Shown here: positions 16,686-26,173 of the stretch, in pieces
Numbering within the stretch: position 1 is the first letter of the stretch
How the letters are laid out: the number at the start of each line of letters is the position of its first letter
DNA from: an uncultured Pseudomonadota bacterium
GTDB lineage: Bacteria; Myxococcota_A; UBA796; GCA-2862545
Direction: 5' to 3'
NCBI GenBank assembly: GCA_903861005.1
Contig: CAIOSP010000036.1
Location: 1 to 45,942, forward strand
DNA length: 45,942 nt
The notes under the pieces: model-generated
What the model saw: the letters and a program-made list of their open reading frames with translations, nothing else
The model's database searches: none
Told to the model about the DNA's origin: nothing
Program-made: the position numbers and the translations under genes

Positions 16686-19600
16686 CTACTCGCCGGTGAA
16701 GGTCTCGCGGCGCTCGGCGTGGGCGACCACGTCGTCGACCGACAGGTAGAGCGGCAGGTACTGGTTGCCCAGCCACAGCTTGGCCTGGTCGGCAAAGTTC
16801 GCGGAGTCCGTCAGGCCGCTCTCGCCGCCAGGGATCACGTTGTAGGCCTCAAAGCCCTTCGCGCCGCCGAGCGCGACCACGGTGCGGTTCACGCTCGCAT
16901 CGCCCGAGTCGAACGAGGTGCCGTCCGTGCCCGAGTTGAGCGCGTCGATGCAGAGGTGATCGCCGGGCCGCGGGAAGCCGGGCAGGCTCTTGCGCGGGTC
17001 ATCCGCCGTCATGTTCTCAGCCAGCGGCAGGATGGCGGGCGTGATGTTGAACGGCTTGGTGAAGCTGTCGAAGATGGGGTCGCCGCCGCCGAGGAAGTCG
17101 CCGAGCAGGCTGGTGACCATGGCAAGATGGCGAAGGCCCCACACCCACTGGTCCATGTCGGCGGTGCCAAAGCCGCCGCGGCCCGGATCGGTCGACGGGC
17201 TCTCCAGGAAGGCCAGCGCGTCCCGCAGCGAGATCAGCGCCGTCTCGTCGCTCTCCTCCAGCTCAGGCGTCGACGCGATGTCGAACCAGATCGCCTCCTG
17301 CGTGGCGGGGTTGTAGGCCGCCAGACCCGCGGGGTTGCCCGGGCCACGGCTCTGCAGCGACTGCTGCATCACGCGGAACTTGCCCGTGTCGCCGGTGGGC
17401 CAGCCCAGCCCGGGCAGGTTCTCGTCGCCCACGACGTTGTTCATGTACTTGCCCATCCACGCGTTGAAGATCGTGGTGGCGACCGAGTCCTTCACCTGAT
17501 CCGCGTCAGGCGCGTCGTAGAAGGTGGTCACGCCCGACTCAGCGATCAGGCCCCGCTCCTGCCACGCAACAAAACGGTCGTGGATGTCGTCGAAGCGACC
17601 CTTGTCGGCCACATACAGGCTGACGAGCCGCTCGGCGGACGAGCCCGGCAACACGTCGTTGACCGACGCGGTCTGCGCCGCCTCGATGGACTCGATCAGC
17701 ACCGGCACCAGCAGCGCGCCGATGTTCGAGTGGTGGTCGGCCTGGATGGCCTTCATGTCGTCGAGCGTCGCGCCGTCGCCGGCGGTGGCCTCGGTCAGAT
17801 CGTCGGCGATGCGCTTGGCGCGGAAGGACTCCAGCCACGGCCCACCGATGTAGACCGGGTCGTCGCTCAGCGACCCGTCGAACGTGAAGCCGCCCGGATC
17901 GTTGTTCGCGCTGACCACAAAGCCCTGTGCGGGGTTCTTCTCATGCGGGTAGTCGTCGTAGGGCACGACGCACTTGTAGGGGTCCGCGCCCTGGCCAAAG
18001 TCGACCAGGCCGTCGGCCAGCGGGATGCTGAACGCGCCGTACTTGGTGCCGTCCAGGATCATGTTCGGGTCAGCGCCCTCGGCCCAGTCGCCGTCCGGAT
18101 CACGGTCGAGGTAGTCGCGGCACGGGACCGCCTGGAAGCCCGTGTAGAAGATGTTGCCGGCCTTGTCCGCCGCGACGAGGTTGAGCGAGTACGCGACCAG
18201 GCTGGACGTCGCCTCCTTGAACGAGTCGATGTCGGTGGCCTTGGTGTAGCTGTCGATCACGCGGGGCATGTTCGAGAGCGTCAGGCCCGTGTAGTCAAAG
18301 CTCACCGCGGTGACGACGCCGTCGCCGTCCGTGTCGCGCGGCTTGATCCAGTCGCCCGCCAGCAGCACCGCGTCGACGTGCGCTTCGCCGTCGTCGTAGC
18401 TGCCGACCACGTCGCCCTCGATCGAGGTGATCCAGCGGCCGTCGAAGGTGGTGTAGCGGGTGAAGGTGTACGGACCGCCCTTGCCGTCGCCGAGCGGGAG
18501 CGGGATCACAGCGATGTCGACCGTCTCGGACGCGGGGACGACCGGCTGCTGCGCGCCCTTGAACAGCGTGGACGCCGGCAGGCCGTCCGCGCCGAGCGTG
18601 ATCTCCTCACGGTACCAGTCGGTGATGTCGCCCATCAGCTGCGTCTGGCCGAACGCGATGTCGCCGTTGGTGCCCGTGGCGAGCAGCGGCAGCGCGGGCG
18701 TCATGGTGCCGACCTGGTGGATGTCGCCGCCGCCCAGGTGCGCGGTGTCCAGGCCCACCCCGTACAGGATGGGGGGCACGGCCAGCTGGAGGTGACCGTC
18801 CGCCGCGAGCATCGCGCGGCCGTCCGCGCTGTGGGCCGCGTCGACCGCCCAGGCGTTGGAGCCAAAGCCCTCTTGCCAGTTGTGCTTGAGGCGCGCCTCG
18901 ATGTGGGAGGTGTGCTCGCGCAGGCGGCTCAGCACCGACGGCTCGACGTGCATGCCGGTGGAATTGCGCGGCGCGCCCTGACGCGACGACGGGTGCGCGT
19001 CCTTCCAGCCGGGCGCAGACGCGACCAGGTTGGGCGGCAGCACGTTGCCCCACACGTCGCCGAGCAGACCGGCCTGCCGGAGCACGGACTCGTTGAAGCC
19101 GTCGAACGCGGTCGCCACGCGGGCGGCGTCCTGCGTGCGGCCCACGTCCTTGGTCTCAAAGCCCGACTCGTACAGCACGGTGACGATGCCGCCCGCGACG
19201 TCGCGACGGGTGAACGGCTCCAGCAACTCGGCGGCGTCGGACTTACCGAGCAGGCCGGCAGCCAGGACGAACTCCGACGGCGCCGCGAGCTTACCGGCCT
19301 TCACCGAGTCGATGTAGGCGTTCACGCCCTCCGCGAAGCCGTCGAAGTACTCGGCCATCTCCGGGTCGGCGGTCACCAGGTCGGTCACGTGGTCCACGAT
19401 GAAGGTCATGCCGGTCGCGCGCGACTCCAGGTCCGTCTCCAGGCCGGCGGCGCCAAGCAGCGAGCTGATCTTCCCCTGCGACAGGCGGCGGGCGAGATCC
19501 ATGTAGAAGAAGCGGTCCCGCGCGAGCGTGAAACCGAGCACGCGGCCCAGGTCGGCTTGGTCGTGCGCGTAGACGTGCGGCACGCCCATCTCGCCGTAGA

Positions 19601-19742
19601 GGACATAGGACTCCTTGGACAGGCCAGGGATGGTCCAAGTCGCAGTTTCACCCACGGACAACAGCGGGTCCTTGCCGGCAGGGACGTCGTCCTTGGTGTG
19701 GCAGGACGCGACGAGGGCAAGCGTGAGGAGGACGCGACGCAT
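16686..19742 (-). CDS. Penicillin acylase-family (Ntn hydrolase) lipoprotein
   Basis: 1018 residues. The signal MRRVLLTLALVASC ends in a lipobox, so it is exported and probably lipid-anchored. The alpha region carries VLYGEMGVPHVYAHDQADLG and RDRFFYMDLARRLSQGKIS. The beta chain would start at S295 in EGFGSNAWAVDAAHSADGR, the conserved self-cleavage site whose Ser becomes the nucleophile. MLAADGHLQL, GTNGDIAFGQTQ and the helper Asn in VVSANNDPGG follow. These enzymes cleave amides such as acyl-homoserine lactones, beta-lactam side chains or aculeacin; the substrate cannot be told. It is larger than most (about 750-850). The C-terminal region includes GDHLCIDALNSGTDGTSFDS, which resembles the closing region of the family. 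Lone gene, minus strand, 51 bp upstream of which lies the VTT gene. Confidence 0.92.
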   Translation of the reverse strand: MRRVLLTLALVASCHTKDDVPAGKDPLLSVGETATWTIPGLSKESYVLYGEMGVPHVYAHDQADLGRVLGFTLARDRFFYMDLARRLSQGKISSLLGAAGLETDLESRATGMTFIVDHVTDLVTADPEMAEYFDGFAEGVNAYIDSVKAGKLAAPSEFVLAAGLLGKSDAAELLEPFTRRDVAGGIVTVLYESGFETKDVGRTQDAARVATAFDGFNESVLRQAGLLGDVWGNVLPPNLVASAPGWKDAHPSSRQGAPRNSTGMHVEPSVLSRLREHTSHIEARLKHNWQEGFGSNAWAVDAAHSADGRAMLAADGHLQLAVPPILYGVGLDTAHLGGGDIHQVGTMTPALPLLATGTNGDIAFGQTQLMGDITDWYREEITLGADGLPASTLFKGAQQPVVPASETVDIAVIPLPLGDGKGGPYTFTRYTTFDGRWITSIEGDVVGSYDDGEAHVDAVLLAGDWIKPRDTDGDGVVTAVSFDYTGLTLSNMPRVIDSYTKATDIDSFKEATSSLVAYSLNLVAADKAGNIFYTGFQAVPCRDYLDRDPDGDWAEGADPNMILDGTKYGAFSIPLADGLVDFGQGADPYKCVVPYDDYPHEKNPAQGFVVSANNDPGGFTFDGSLSDDPVYIGGPWLESFRAKRIADDLTEATAGDGATLDDMKAIQADHHSNIGALLVPVLIESIEAAQTASVNDVLPGSSAERLVSLYVADKGRFDDIHDRFVAWQERGLIAESGVTTFYDAPDADQVKDSVATTIFNAWMGKYMNNVVGDENLPGLGWPTGDTGKFRVMQQSLQSRGPGNPAGLAAYNPATQEAIWFDIASTPELEESDETALISLRDALAFLESPSTDPGRGGFGTADMDQWVWGLRHLAMVTSLLGDFLGGGDPIFDSFTKPFNITPAILPLAENMTADDPRKSLPGFPRPGDHLCIDALNSGTDGTSFDSGDASVNRTVVALGGAKGFEAYNVIPGGESGLTDSANFADQAKLWLGNQYLPLYLSVDDVVAHAERRETFTGE

Positions 19743-19793
19743 GAGGGTCTCCAGGAGGCCCTCGCCCTGTAACCGGAGCCACGCGACCGTCGC

Positions 19794-20354
19794 TCAGACC
19801 CCGTGCATCCACGCCCCGAAGCCCCACCCGCCGGCGATCACGCCAAGCGAGATAAGCGTCTTGGGAACTCGAAAGAGTACGCCCACGAGGAAGCGCGGGA
19901 ACGGCATACCGGTGGCGCCCGCGGCCCACACCGCGACGCTGTAGGGGAACGGCATCAGGGCCGCGACCACCAAGAACGCGAACCCGTAGCGATCCATCAG
20001 CGCCTGGATGTTGTGCCGTTCGAAACGGTCCTGCACCCAGGCGTACCGCCCAAGCCTGCGGCCGAGGAGCCAGCCAATCACGCCCGCGGTCACGGCGCCG
20101 GACGAGCCGATCGCCAGGATGGTCCAGAAGTCCACCCCCGCGGCGTAGGCCGCGAGCAGGAACGGCTCCTTGGGGATCATGGCCGCATCCGCGATCATGC
20201 AGCCGAGGAACACGCCAGGCAGGCCCAGGTTGTCGATGAACGTGTGGCTCAGCCGCTCGATCGCGGGCCCGAGCGCCCACGCCAGCGCGCCCGCCGCCAC
20301 GACCAGCCCGGTCAGAGCGACCGCGAGATGCCGAAGCATGCCCTTGAAGGACAT
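19794..20354 (-). CDS. VTT/DedA-type (YqaA-like) membrane protein
   Basis: 186 residues from ATG 20354 (MSFKGMLRHLAVALTGLVVA); a longer open frame to 20531 has no signal-like content and intrudes on the next promoter. There are four to five membrane segments. The VTT core shows LGLPGVFLGCMIADAAMIPKE, AVTAGVIGWLLGRRLGRYA, the helix FERHNIQALMDRYGFAFLVV and AALMPFPYSVAVWAAGATGM, with the re-entrant Gly/Pro loops of the family. Members act in lipid scrambling or envelope homeostasis (DedA, YqaA); this one's substrate is unknown. It is in line with the acylase gene downstream (50 bp). Confidence 0.82.
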   Translation of the reverse strand: MSFKGMLRHLAVALTGLVVAAGALAWALGPAIERLSHTFIDNLGLPGVFLGCMIADAAMIPKEPFLLAAYAAGVDFWTILAIGSSGAVTAGVIGWLLGRRLGRYAWVQDRFERHNIQALMDRYGFAFLVVAALMPFPYSVAVWAAGATGMPFPRFLVGVLFRVPKTLISLGVIAGGWGFGAWMHGV

Positions 20355-20572
20355 CGCGCCGTCCTGTCCGTCCGAGATCGGCCGTTCTTCGTGCACGCAG
20401 GCTCCGTGGCCTTGGAACCTATCCGATCCCGGCGCGACGATCCGATACAAGATCGTCGATCTGTGTGCCGTTGACGCGCCGGACGTCGGTGATGGCCACG
20501 ACAATTCCCCCTGAACCCCGCGACGGCTCATCGTGGACTATGCTAGACCGACGCCCCTTGACCGAGGCCCCG

Positions 20573-21211
20573 ATGCGCACCACCACGACCTCCACGCGAC
20601 TCGCCACCTTCGCCGCCCTGCTCGCAGGCGCCGCGATCTGGCCCGCCGCGCCCGCGCTCGCCGAGGACACGGTCACAGAGGCGCCGCCCGCGCCCATCGC
20701 CGAGGAGGCCCCGCCCCCCGCGATCGTCCTGCGCTACGTGCCCGCCAACTTCGCCTGGGACGTGGGCATCCACGCCTCGTACGGCCAGCGCGTGCAGTTC
20801 AAGGGCGAGCCGCCCTGGCTCGGCATCGGCGCACGCTTTGGGTGGGGCAAGATGATCGGCGACCACCGCGTCGGCCTCGGCTTCGCGTTCTCGGCCGAGG
20901 GCGAGCCCGCCGTGAAGTGGTCGAACATCTTCACGCCGTCCTTCCAGTGGGACTTCGTCGACGCCAAGGGCTTCATGGTCGGCGCCAACCTCGGCCCGGC
21001 GATGCTTGTGAACGTCGAGCTGTCCGGCGGCTACGGCTACAACACCTCGTTCGACGCCGCGCCTGAGCTGGCCGTCCGCCTTGGGTGGAGCCAGCGCTTC
21101 AGCCTGATCGCCAAGCGCTTCTACGTCGCGGTCGAGCCCAAGCTGCGCATCGTCGACGGCAAGCCCGAGTTCGTGGGCGGCGTCGTGCTCGGCTCGGGCA
21201 AGGGCTACTAG
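20573..21211 (+). CDS. Outer-membrane beta-barrel-like protein, uncharacterised
   Basis: 212 residues from ATG 20573 (MRTTTTSTRLATFAALLAGA). A Sec signal peptide is cleaved near APALAEDTV. A short Pro/Glu linker (TEAPPAPIAEEAPPPA) precedes alternating beta strands: WDVGIHASYGQRVQF, LGIGARFGWGKMIG, RVGLGFAFSAEGEP, FMVGANLGPAMLVNVE, LAVRLGWSQRFSLIA, RFYVAVEPKLRIVDG, and a glycine-rich end. The pattern suggests an 8-stranded barrel or porin-like fold; no family is named. The upstream region 20355-20572 (218 bp) is the divergent promoter zone with the VTT gene; I see no distinct signal in it. Confidence 0.75.
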   Translation: MRTTTTSTRLATFAALLAGAAIWPAAPALAEDTVTEAPPAPIAEEAPPPAIVLRYVPANFAWDVGIHASYGQRVQFKGEPPWLGIGARFGWGKMIGDHRVGLGFAFSAEGEPAVKWSNIFTPSFQWDFVDAKGFMVGANLGPAMLVNVELSGGYGYNTSFDAAPELAVRLGWSQRFSLIAKRFYVAVEPKLRIVDGKPEFVGGVVLGSGKGY

Positions 21212-21223
21212 CTCAAGCGCCGC

Positions 21224-21967
21224 CTAGGCCGCGCGCGCCAGAGGCTGCTGGTCGGCCGGGAGCGCGTTCGCGAAGCTGGCGTGCAGCTCGGCGAGGACCT
21301 CGTCGATCGGACGGTCCTTCCAGCCGCGGGTGTCGATGGCCGGCAGGATGGAGACGTGCACGTCGCACGGCGCGACCCGCATGCTGCCTTTCTCCCACAC
21401 GTGGTGCGCGCCCTGGACCACCACCGGCACCACTGGCAGACCGGTCGCGACCGCCAGGTGGTAAATGCCCTTCTTCATGGGCTGCAGGCGGCCGTCCCGG
21501 CTGCGCGTGCCCTCGGGCCACATCCAGATCGACAGGTGGTGGGCCCGGACGATCTTCACCATCTCCTTCATCGCCGCGACGGCCTTGCCCGTGTCGCCGC
21601 GGTCGATGCGCAGGTGACCCGACAGCCAGTAGAGCTGACCGAAGAACGGGTAGTAGACGACCTCCTTCTTGGCGACGCCGACCGTGCCCACCGGCGCCAG
21701 CCAGATGCCGATGAAGATGTCGAGCGCGGACGTGTGGTTGGACACGTAGATCACGGGCCGGTCCGACCGCATGGTCTCCCCCCCATGCACCGTGACCGTG
21801 GAGCCAGACACCCACACGATGAAGCGGCCCGTGATCCAGCCCCAGTAATTGCAGGAGCGGATGCGGAGGTTCTTGCTCGGAAACAGCACGAGCAGGATCA
21901 CCGAGTGGATCATCGTGGCGAACGCCATGTAGATGACGCCAACCGTGATTCGAAGCGAGCTGGTCAT
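21224..21967 (-). CDS. PlsC-type 1-acylglycerol-3-phosphate acyltransferase
   Basis: 247 residues. It acylates lysophosphatidic acid to phosphatidic acid in phospholipid synthesis, at the inner membrane. An N-terminal hydrophobic helix (VGVIYMAFATMIHSVILLVLF) anchors it. Acyltransferase motif I is SNHTSALDIFIG (the HX4D catalytic pair). Motif II is LRIDRGDTGKAVAAM, motif III is WMWPEGTRSRDGRLQPMKKG, and motif IV is LPVVPVVVQGAHHVW. ATG at 21967. The gene is 12 bp from the convergent OMP stop and divergent from the polytopic protein at 22096. Other acyltransferases such as ornithine-lipid OlsA share these motifs. Confidence 0.92.
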   Translation of the reverse strand: MTSSLRITVGVIYMAFATMIHSVILLVLFPSKNLRIRSCNYWGWITGRFIVWVSGSTVTVHGGETMRSDRPVIYVSNHTSALDIFIGIWLAPVGTVGVAKKEVVYYPFFGQLYWLSGHLRIDRGDTGKAVAAMKEMVKIVRAHHLSIWMWPEGTRSRDGRLQPMKKGIYHLAVATGLPVVPVVVQGAHHVWEKGSMRVAPCDVHVSILPAIDTRGWKDRPIDEVLAELHASFANALPADQQPLARAA

Positions 21968-22095
21968 GATGGAAACCCCGTAGCGAGGAGTCTAACGGAG
22001 TTGGCGGCCACGAGGTAACGAACGCCGCTTGCACGGCGCACAACGCTCCGAAGGACTCGACCCATTCGCGCAGTTCGACCGGCTCACAACGGGCT

Positions 22096-23652
22096 ATGCG
22101 GCTGCCGATGTCGTTGACCGATCACGCGCCGTTCATTCACCTCGCGTTGCTGCTCGCGGTCGCGTTGCTGCCCGCCTTGTGGCGGTCGCACCCGTCGGCC
22201 CGCGCCACCGCGCTCGTCTCCGCGGCTTTAGGCTGTTTCGCCGTCTTCTTCTTGTGGATCCAGGGGCCCTACGCCATCCCGCTGGGCGCGCTCACCTTCC
22301 TCAAGGAGGGCCGTGAGGAGGCCGTCCTGCACGCGCTGTGGGACCACGAGGGCTGGTTTGGCTGGGCGGTGCCGGAGTGGGTGCTCCCCCTGCGCGCCAC
22401 GGTGTTCCTGCATGTGCTGGAGGCCGTCGCGGCGCTCGCTCTCTTGGCGCCGATCGCGCGGGCGTTCACCACCCGTATGGGCGCCGCGGCGGTCGTGATG
22501 GTGGTGGCGCTCAATCCCTGGTTCCTCAACGCCGCCCACTCCGAAGGGCACGCCATCCCCATCCTGTTGGCGACCCTTCTGGGCGCCTTAGTCGCGGGGA
22601 CTCCGTGCGACGGGCCGGTCCTCACGCGCGTGCTCGCGAGCGCGGCCCTGACGCTCACCGCCGCGGCGGCCGCGGCGCTGCGCATCGAGACCCTCTTGGT
22701 GTCCGGTCCGGTGGTCGCGGCCTCGCTCGCCACGTGGTGGCTGCCGGTGTCGACGGTCGACGCGCGCCTCCGTGCTAGCTCATGGCCAGTGCTCGGGCTC
22801 GCGCTGCTGGTCACCACCACCGCCACGCTCGCGCTGATGTACGCGATCGGAGACTGGATGCCGGCGACCACCACGGTTCGTGTCGCCGCGCCGTGGGCCG
22901 TCGCCACCTTGCGGGACCTCCGCCTGACGCAGGATCTTCTGGCGTTCTCCAGCCCCGGCCTGACGGCGCTGGTCCTGCTGGGGATGGTGGCCGGCGTGCG
23001 GGATCTGCGTAGCTTCGCACTTGCCTTTGGGATGCTCCTCTCCAGCCGGGTCTACAGCCAGGCGAGCCACCTCGGCGCCGCCCCGTATGAGACGCTGCGC
23101 TACGTCGCCATGCTGCTCGGACCCATGGCCCTCTTGGCGCTGCTTGCCGCAAACCGTCTGGACGGCCACGCTCGCGCCCGGGCGATCTGGCCTTGGCTGG
23201 CGATCGGCAGCCTCGCCCTGCCGAGGGTGCTCGCCCCCGCCGACCTGCGCGGCCCCCCCTGGACGCTCGCCCACTCGGTCCAGCAGGTCGGCGCGCGCTT
23301 CATCGTGGAGACGGTCGAAACGAACCGCGGCTGCCTGTTCGAGACGCGGCTGGGTACGCGGGTCGCCCCGGGCAAGTCCGCCGACGACGCAGCCGCGCTC
23401 ACCTTCGAGACCGCCACCTACGGTTGGCCACTCCGCGAGGGGTCGCCCAAGCTCGGCGGCGACGTGCCCGCGGACACCGGCTGCCTGCTCTTCGTGAGCG
23501 CGCTGGACTGCAACCTGCCCGGCGCAGGCTGCGCGGAGCGCGTCGGCGACCACCCTGCCCGTGAGGTCCAATCCGTCACCGCGCCGGAGAGCAACCTCCA
23601 CCACGGTCGGCGCGCTTCGCCGGCGACCTTCTCCGTTACGCCGCTGAACTGA
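22096..23652 (+). CDS. Polytopic GT-C-like membrane protein, paralogue of the gene at 40785
   Basis: 518 residues with roughly 10-12 hydrophobic segments in the first 400. Examples are HLALLLAVALLPALWRSH, VSAALGCFAVFFLWIQG, VLEAVAALALLAPIARAFT and TLTAAAAAALRIETLLV. The periplasmic-facing loop NPWFLNAAHSEGHAIPILLA resembles the GT-C transporter-like glycosyltransferases (PMT/ArnT type). A soluble C-terminal region carries cysteines (NRGCLFETR, DTGCLLFVSALDCN, GAGCAERV). The same architecture and Cys placement appear in the protein at 40785. I cannot see the catalytic DD/DE signature clearly, so the glycosyltransferase activity is unproven. ATG 22096 and ATG 22108 are both possible. Confidence 0.72.
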   Translation: MRLPMSLTDHAPFIHLALLLAVALLPALWRSHPSARATALVSAALGCFAVFFLWIQGPYAIPLGALTFLKEGREEAVLHALWDHEGWFGWAVPEWVLPLRATVFLHVLEAVAALALLAPIARAFTTRMGAAAVVMVVALNPWFLNAAHSEGHAIPILLATLLGALVAGTPCDGPVLTRVLASAALTLTAAAAAALRIETLLVSGPVVAASLATWWLPVSTVDARLRASSWPVLGLALLVTTTATLALMYAIGDWMPATTTVRVAAPWAVATLRDLRLTQDLLAFSSPGLTALVLLGMVAGVRDLRSFALAFGMLLSSRVYSQASHLGAAPYETLRYVAMLLGPMALLALLAANRLDGHARARAIWPWLAIGSLALPRVLAPADLRGPPWTLAHSVQQVGARFIVETVETNRGCLFETRLGTRVAPGKSADDAAALTFETATYGWPLREGSPKLGGDVPADTGCLLFVSALDCNLPGAGCAERVGDHPAREVQSVTAPESNLHHGRRASPATFSVTPLN

Positions 23653-23699
23653 CCTGCGAACGCGCATCCGCTGCGCTACGCTGGCCCGCGGGAGCCGCC

Positions 23700-25172
23700 A
23701 TGAACTTGTCCCGCCTCCGGTTCGTCGTCCCATTCACGATGCTCGCCTGTGCGCCAGACGACATTGGCATCGCCGTGCAGACGCCCGAGATCAACGTCAC
23801 CCCGAGCCCGCTCGAGTTCGGCCCTTCGGCGGTGCCGCTGGTGCACATCCTGCCGGTGCATGTGTCGAACGCCGGCCACGCAGACCTTGACGTCAGCCTG
23901 AATATCGAGGGAGCGGACGCGTCCCTGTTCGAGATCGCCGAGACCGAGCTCACCCTCAAGCCCGGTGAAGACCACCCGATCGACCTGTCGTTCACGCCGG
24001 CCACCTTCCTCGACTACAGCGCCACGCTGGTGCTCACGTCGAACGACGAGACGGACCCCACGGTCTCGGTGCCGCTGACGGGCACCGGCATCTCGGCGCC
24101 CATGCCGGACATCGACATGAGTACGCTCGCCGTGGACTTCGGCCCGGCCGCCGAGCTCTCCACGCGCGTGCTCACCATCACCAACCGCGGGAGCGCGCCG
24201 CTCCATCTCGGCACCGTCGCCCAGTCTGGCTCGTCCGCGTTTGCGCTGCTGACCGACCCGTCAGGCAACACCATCGCCCCCGGTGACGACGTCCCGGTCG
24301 TGCTCGCCTACACGCCGCCCAACGCGGACGGCGACAGCGGCACCCTCACCATCCCGTCCGACGACCCCGACGAGGATCCCATCGAGGTCGTGCTGCTCGG
24401 CAACGGCGGCGCAGACTTCGAGTACCCGGTCGCCGAGATCAACTGCCCCTCACAAGTCGACCCACCCGCGTTCGTCCAGCTCGACGGCTACGCCTCTCAC
24501 GACCCCGCCGGTCACACGCCTCTGACTTACAGCTGGTCGCTGGCCAGCGTGCCTGTGGACGACGCAGGCGACGCCATCTCGTCGGCCTACCTGACCAACG
24601 CCGTGTCGCCGACCACCAAGCTGTGGGCGGACGCGGTCGGCCCCTACGAGGTGGATCTCACCGTCACCAACTCGATCGGTGTGACGAGCGCGCCTGCGCG
24701 CTGCCTGATCGACGCCATCCCGTCCGAGCGGGTCCACGTCGAACTGACCTGGAACACAGCCTCCGCCGACATGGACCTGCACCTGGCGCAGGAGGGCACC
24801 CCCATCTTTGGCCGGCCCGCCGACGCGAACTGGTGCAACCGCACCCCGAACTGGGGCGTCCTAGGCGCCGCGGATGATCCCCGTTTGGACCTGGATGATC
24901 GGGGCGGCCACGGCCCGGAGAACATCAACATCGATGAGCCCCAGTCCGGCCGCTACGACGTCCGCGTGCACTACTTCGACGACCAGGGCGACGACGTCGT
25001 GACCTCGTCGGTGCGGGTGTACCTGGACGGCATCCTGGCCTTCCAGGCGTCGCAGAACATGGAGCGCAATGACGTGTGGGACGTCGCGCGGATCAACTGG
25101 CCCGAGGCCACGGTCGCGGCGTTGTCCGACCCCTTGGAACAGTCCGTGCACCGTCAGTGCTACACACCCTGA
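23700..25172 (+). CDS. Choice-of-anchor-D-like surface lipoprotein, myxobacterial type
   Basis: 490 residues from ATG 23700 with GGGAG upstream. The N-terminus MNLSRLRFVVPFTMLACAPD ends in a lipobox-like MLAC. Two immunoglobulin-like ASPM/SPD2/Hydin-type domains follow (EINVTPSPLEFGPSAVPLVH with GHADLDVSLNIEGADASLF, and IDMSTLAVDFGPAAELSTRV with TITNRGSAPLHLG). Next comes a PKD-like domain (VQLDGYASHDPAGHTPLTYS). The C-terminal domain (RVHVELTWNTASADMDLHLA, DANWCNRTPNWGVLGAADDP, RLDLDDRGGHGPENINIDEP) resembles a YfaP-like domain. It is likely a cell-surface protein of unknown ligand. The SGNH lipoprotein follows 55 bp downstream. Confidence 0.85.
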   Translation: MNLSRLRFVVPFTMLACAPDDIGIAVQTPEINVTPSPLEFGPSAVPLVHILPVHVSNAGHADLDVSLNIEGADASLFEIAETELTLKPGEDHPIDLSFTPATFLDYSATLVLTSNDETDPTVSVPLTGTGISAPMPDIDMSTLAVDFGPAAELSTRVLTITNRGSAPLHLGTVAQSGSSAFALLTDPSGNTIAPGDDVPVVLAYTPPNADGDSGTLTIPSDDPDEDPIEVVLLGNGGADFEYPVAEINCPSQVDPPAFVQLDGYASHDPAGHTPLTYSWSLASVPVDDAGDAISSAYLTNAVSPTTKLWADAVGPYEVDLTVTNSIGVTSAPARCLIDAIPSERVHVELTWNTASADMDLHLAQEGTPIFGRPADANWCNRTPNWGVLGAADDPRLDLDDRGGHGPENINIDEPQSGRYDVRVHYFDDQGDDVVTSSVRVYLDGILAFQASQNMERNDVWDVARINWPEATVAALSDPLEQSVHRQCYTP

Positions 25173-25227
25173 TCCTGGACTTGCAAGCCGGACAGCACAA
25201 GGCAATGGGGGTCACGAGGAACGCCAC

Positions 25228-26160
25228 ATGACCCTTCGCCCGCTCGTTCTCCTGCCCCTGCTCTTCGCCGCCGCCTGCTCCGACAAGGGCGGCACCGGCT
25301 CTGACACGGACGTGTCGGGTGACACGGACGTCGCCGCGGTCCGCGATCCGGACCCGGACGTGAACACCTACGTGCCGGACGGCTTCCGCCCCAAGGCGCC
25401 GGTTCGCCTCATCTTCCTGGGCGACTCGATCACGGCGGGCTCGGGCGCGTCCAAGACCAGCCTTCAGTACACGTCGCTCCTCCAAGAGAACGATGCCTCG
25501 CGCTGGCAGGGCTACAACAAGGTCGATCTGGAGTCCATGTACAGCACAATCACCGACGTGATCGATGTGTCGGTCGGCGGCGCCACCACCGCCACCCTGA
25601 AGTCGCAGCAGATCCCCGCGCTCAAGCAGCAGCTGGGTACCCTCCCTGTCGAGGGCGAGACGATCATCGTTTTCACGATCGGCGGCAATGACGCGCAAGG
25701 CGCGCTCAATCCGTTCGCCAACGCGCAGCAGGTGATCAACAGCGCGTTCAAGAACATGGACGCGGTCATCGACCAGCTGACCGACCCAGCGGTGTTCGCC
25801 GAGACGCCCCACATCTACGCCACCAACATCTACGAGCCGTCCGGCGGCGTGGGCAAGTCCAGCTGCTTCATGGGCATCGACTACGCGGCCAAGCTGCCGG
25901 TGCTCGACGACTACAACGCGCGCCTCACCGCGCTCGGCGAGGAGCGCGGCTTCTCGGTGGTCGACCTGCACGGCCAGTTCCTGGACCACAACGTCAACGC
26001 CGAAGACGCGAGCAACCCGAACTACGACGCCGACGACGCCACCAACTGGTTCTACGACGACTGCATCCACCCGAACGACCGCGGCCACCACGAGCTGCGC
26101 CGCCTGTTCGCGGCCGCGATCGACGGCGTGGTGGTCGAACAGGACATCCCCAAGAAGTGA
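25228..26160 (+). CDS. SGNH/GDSL hydrolase lipoprotein
   Basis: 310 residues from ATG 25228, preceded by a weak GAGGA. The signal MTLRPLVLLPLLFAAAC gives a lipobox (FAAAC). A Gly/Asp/Thr linker (SDKGGTGSDTDVSGDTDVAA) follows. The catalytic domain contains block I LIFLGDSITAGSGAS (nucleophile Ser), block II-like DVSVGGATTATLKSQ, block III IVFTIGGNDAQGAL (oxyanion Gly and Asn), and block V FYDDCIHPNDRGHHELRR (Asp and His). It hydrolyses esters, and could act on acetylated polysaccharide or lipid, at the envelope. The downstream TonB-like gene is convergent, 13 bp away. Confidence 0.92.
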   Translation: MTLRPLVLLPLLFAAACSDKGGTGSDTDVSGDTDVAAVRDPDPDVNTYVPDGFRPKAPVRLIFLGDSITAGSGASKTSLQYTSLLQENDASRWQGYNKVDLESMYSTITDVIDVSVGGATTATLKSQQIPALKQQLGTLPVEGETIIVFTIGGNDAQGALNPFANAQQVINSAFKNMDAVIDQLTDPAVFAETPHIYATNIYEPSGGVGKSSCFMGIDYAAKLPVLDDYNARLTALGEERGFSVVDLHGQFLDHNVNAEDASNPNYDADDATNWFYDDCIHPNDRGHHELRRLFAAAIDGVVVEQDIPKK

Positions 26161-26173
26161 GGGGCGGGGCGGG

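Noticed and set aside
16686-19742. Calling the penicillin-acylase homologue a beta-lactam resistance gene
   Set aside because: The family has many substrates and nothing local indicates beta-lactams.
16719-19772. A 1017-codon plus-strand open frame opposite the penicillin acylase gene
   Set aside because: Same shadow pattern; the minus-strand frame has a lipobox and all acylase motifs.
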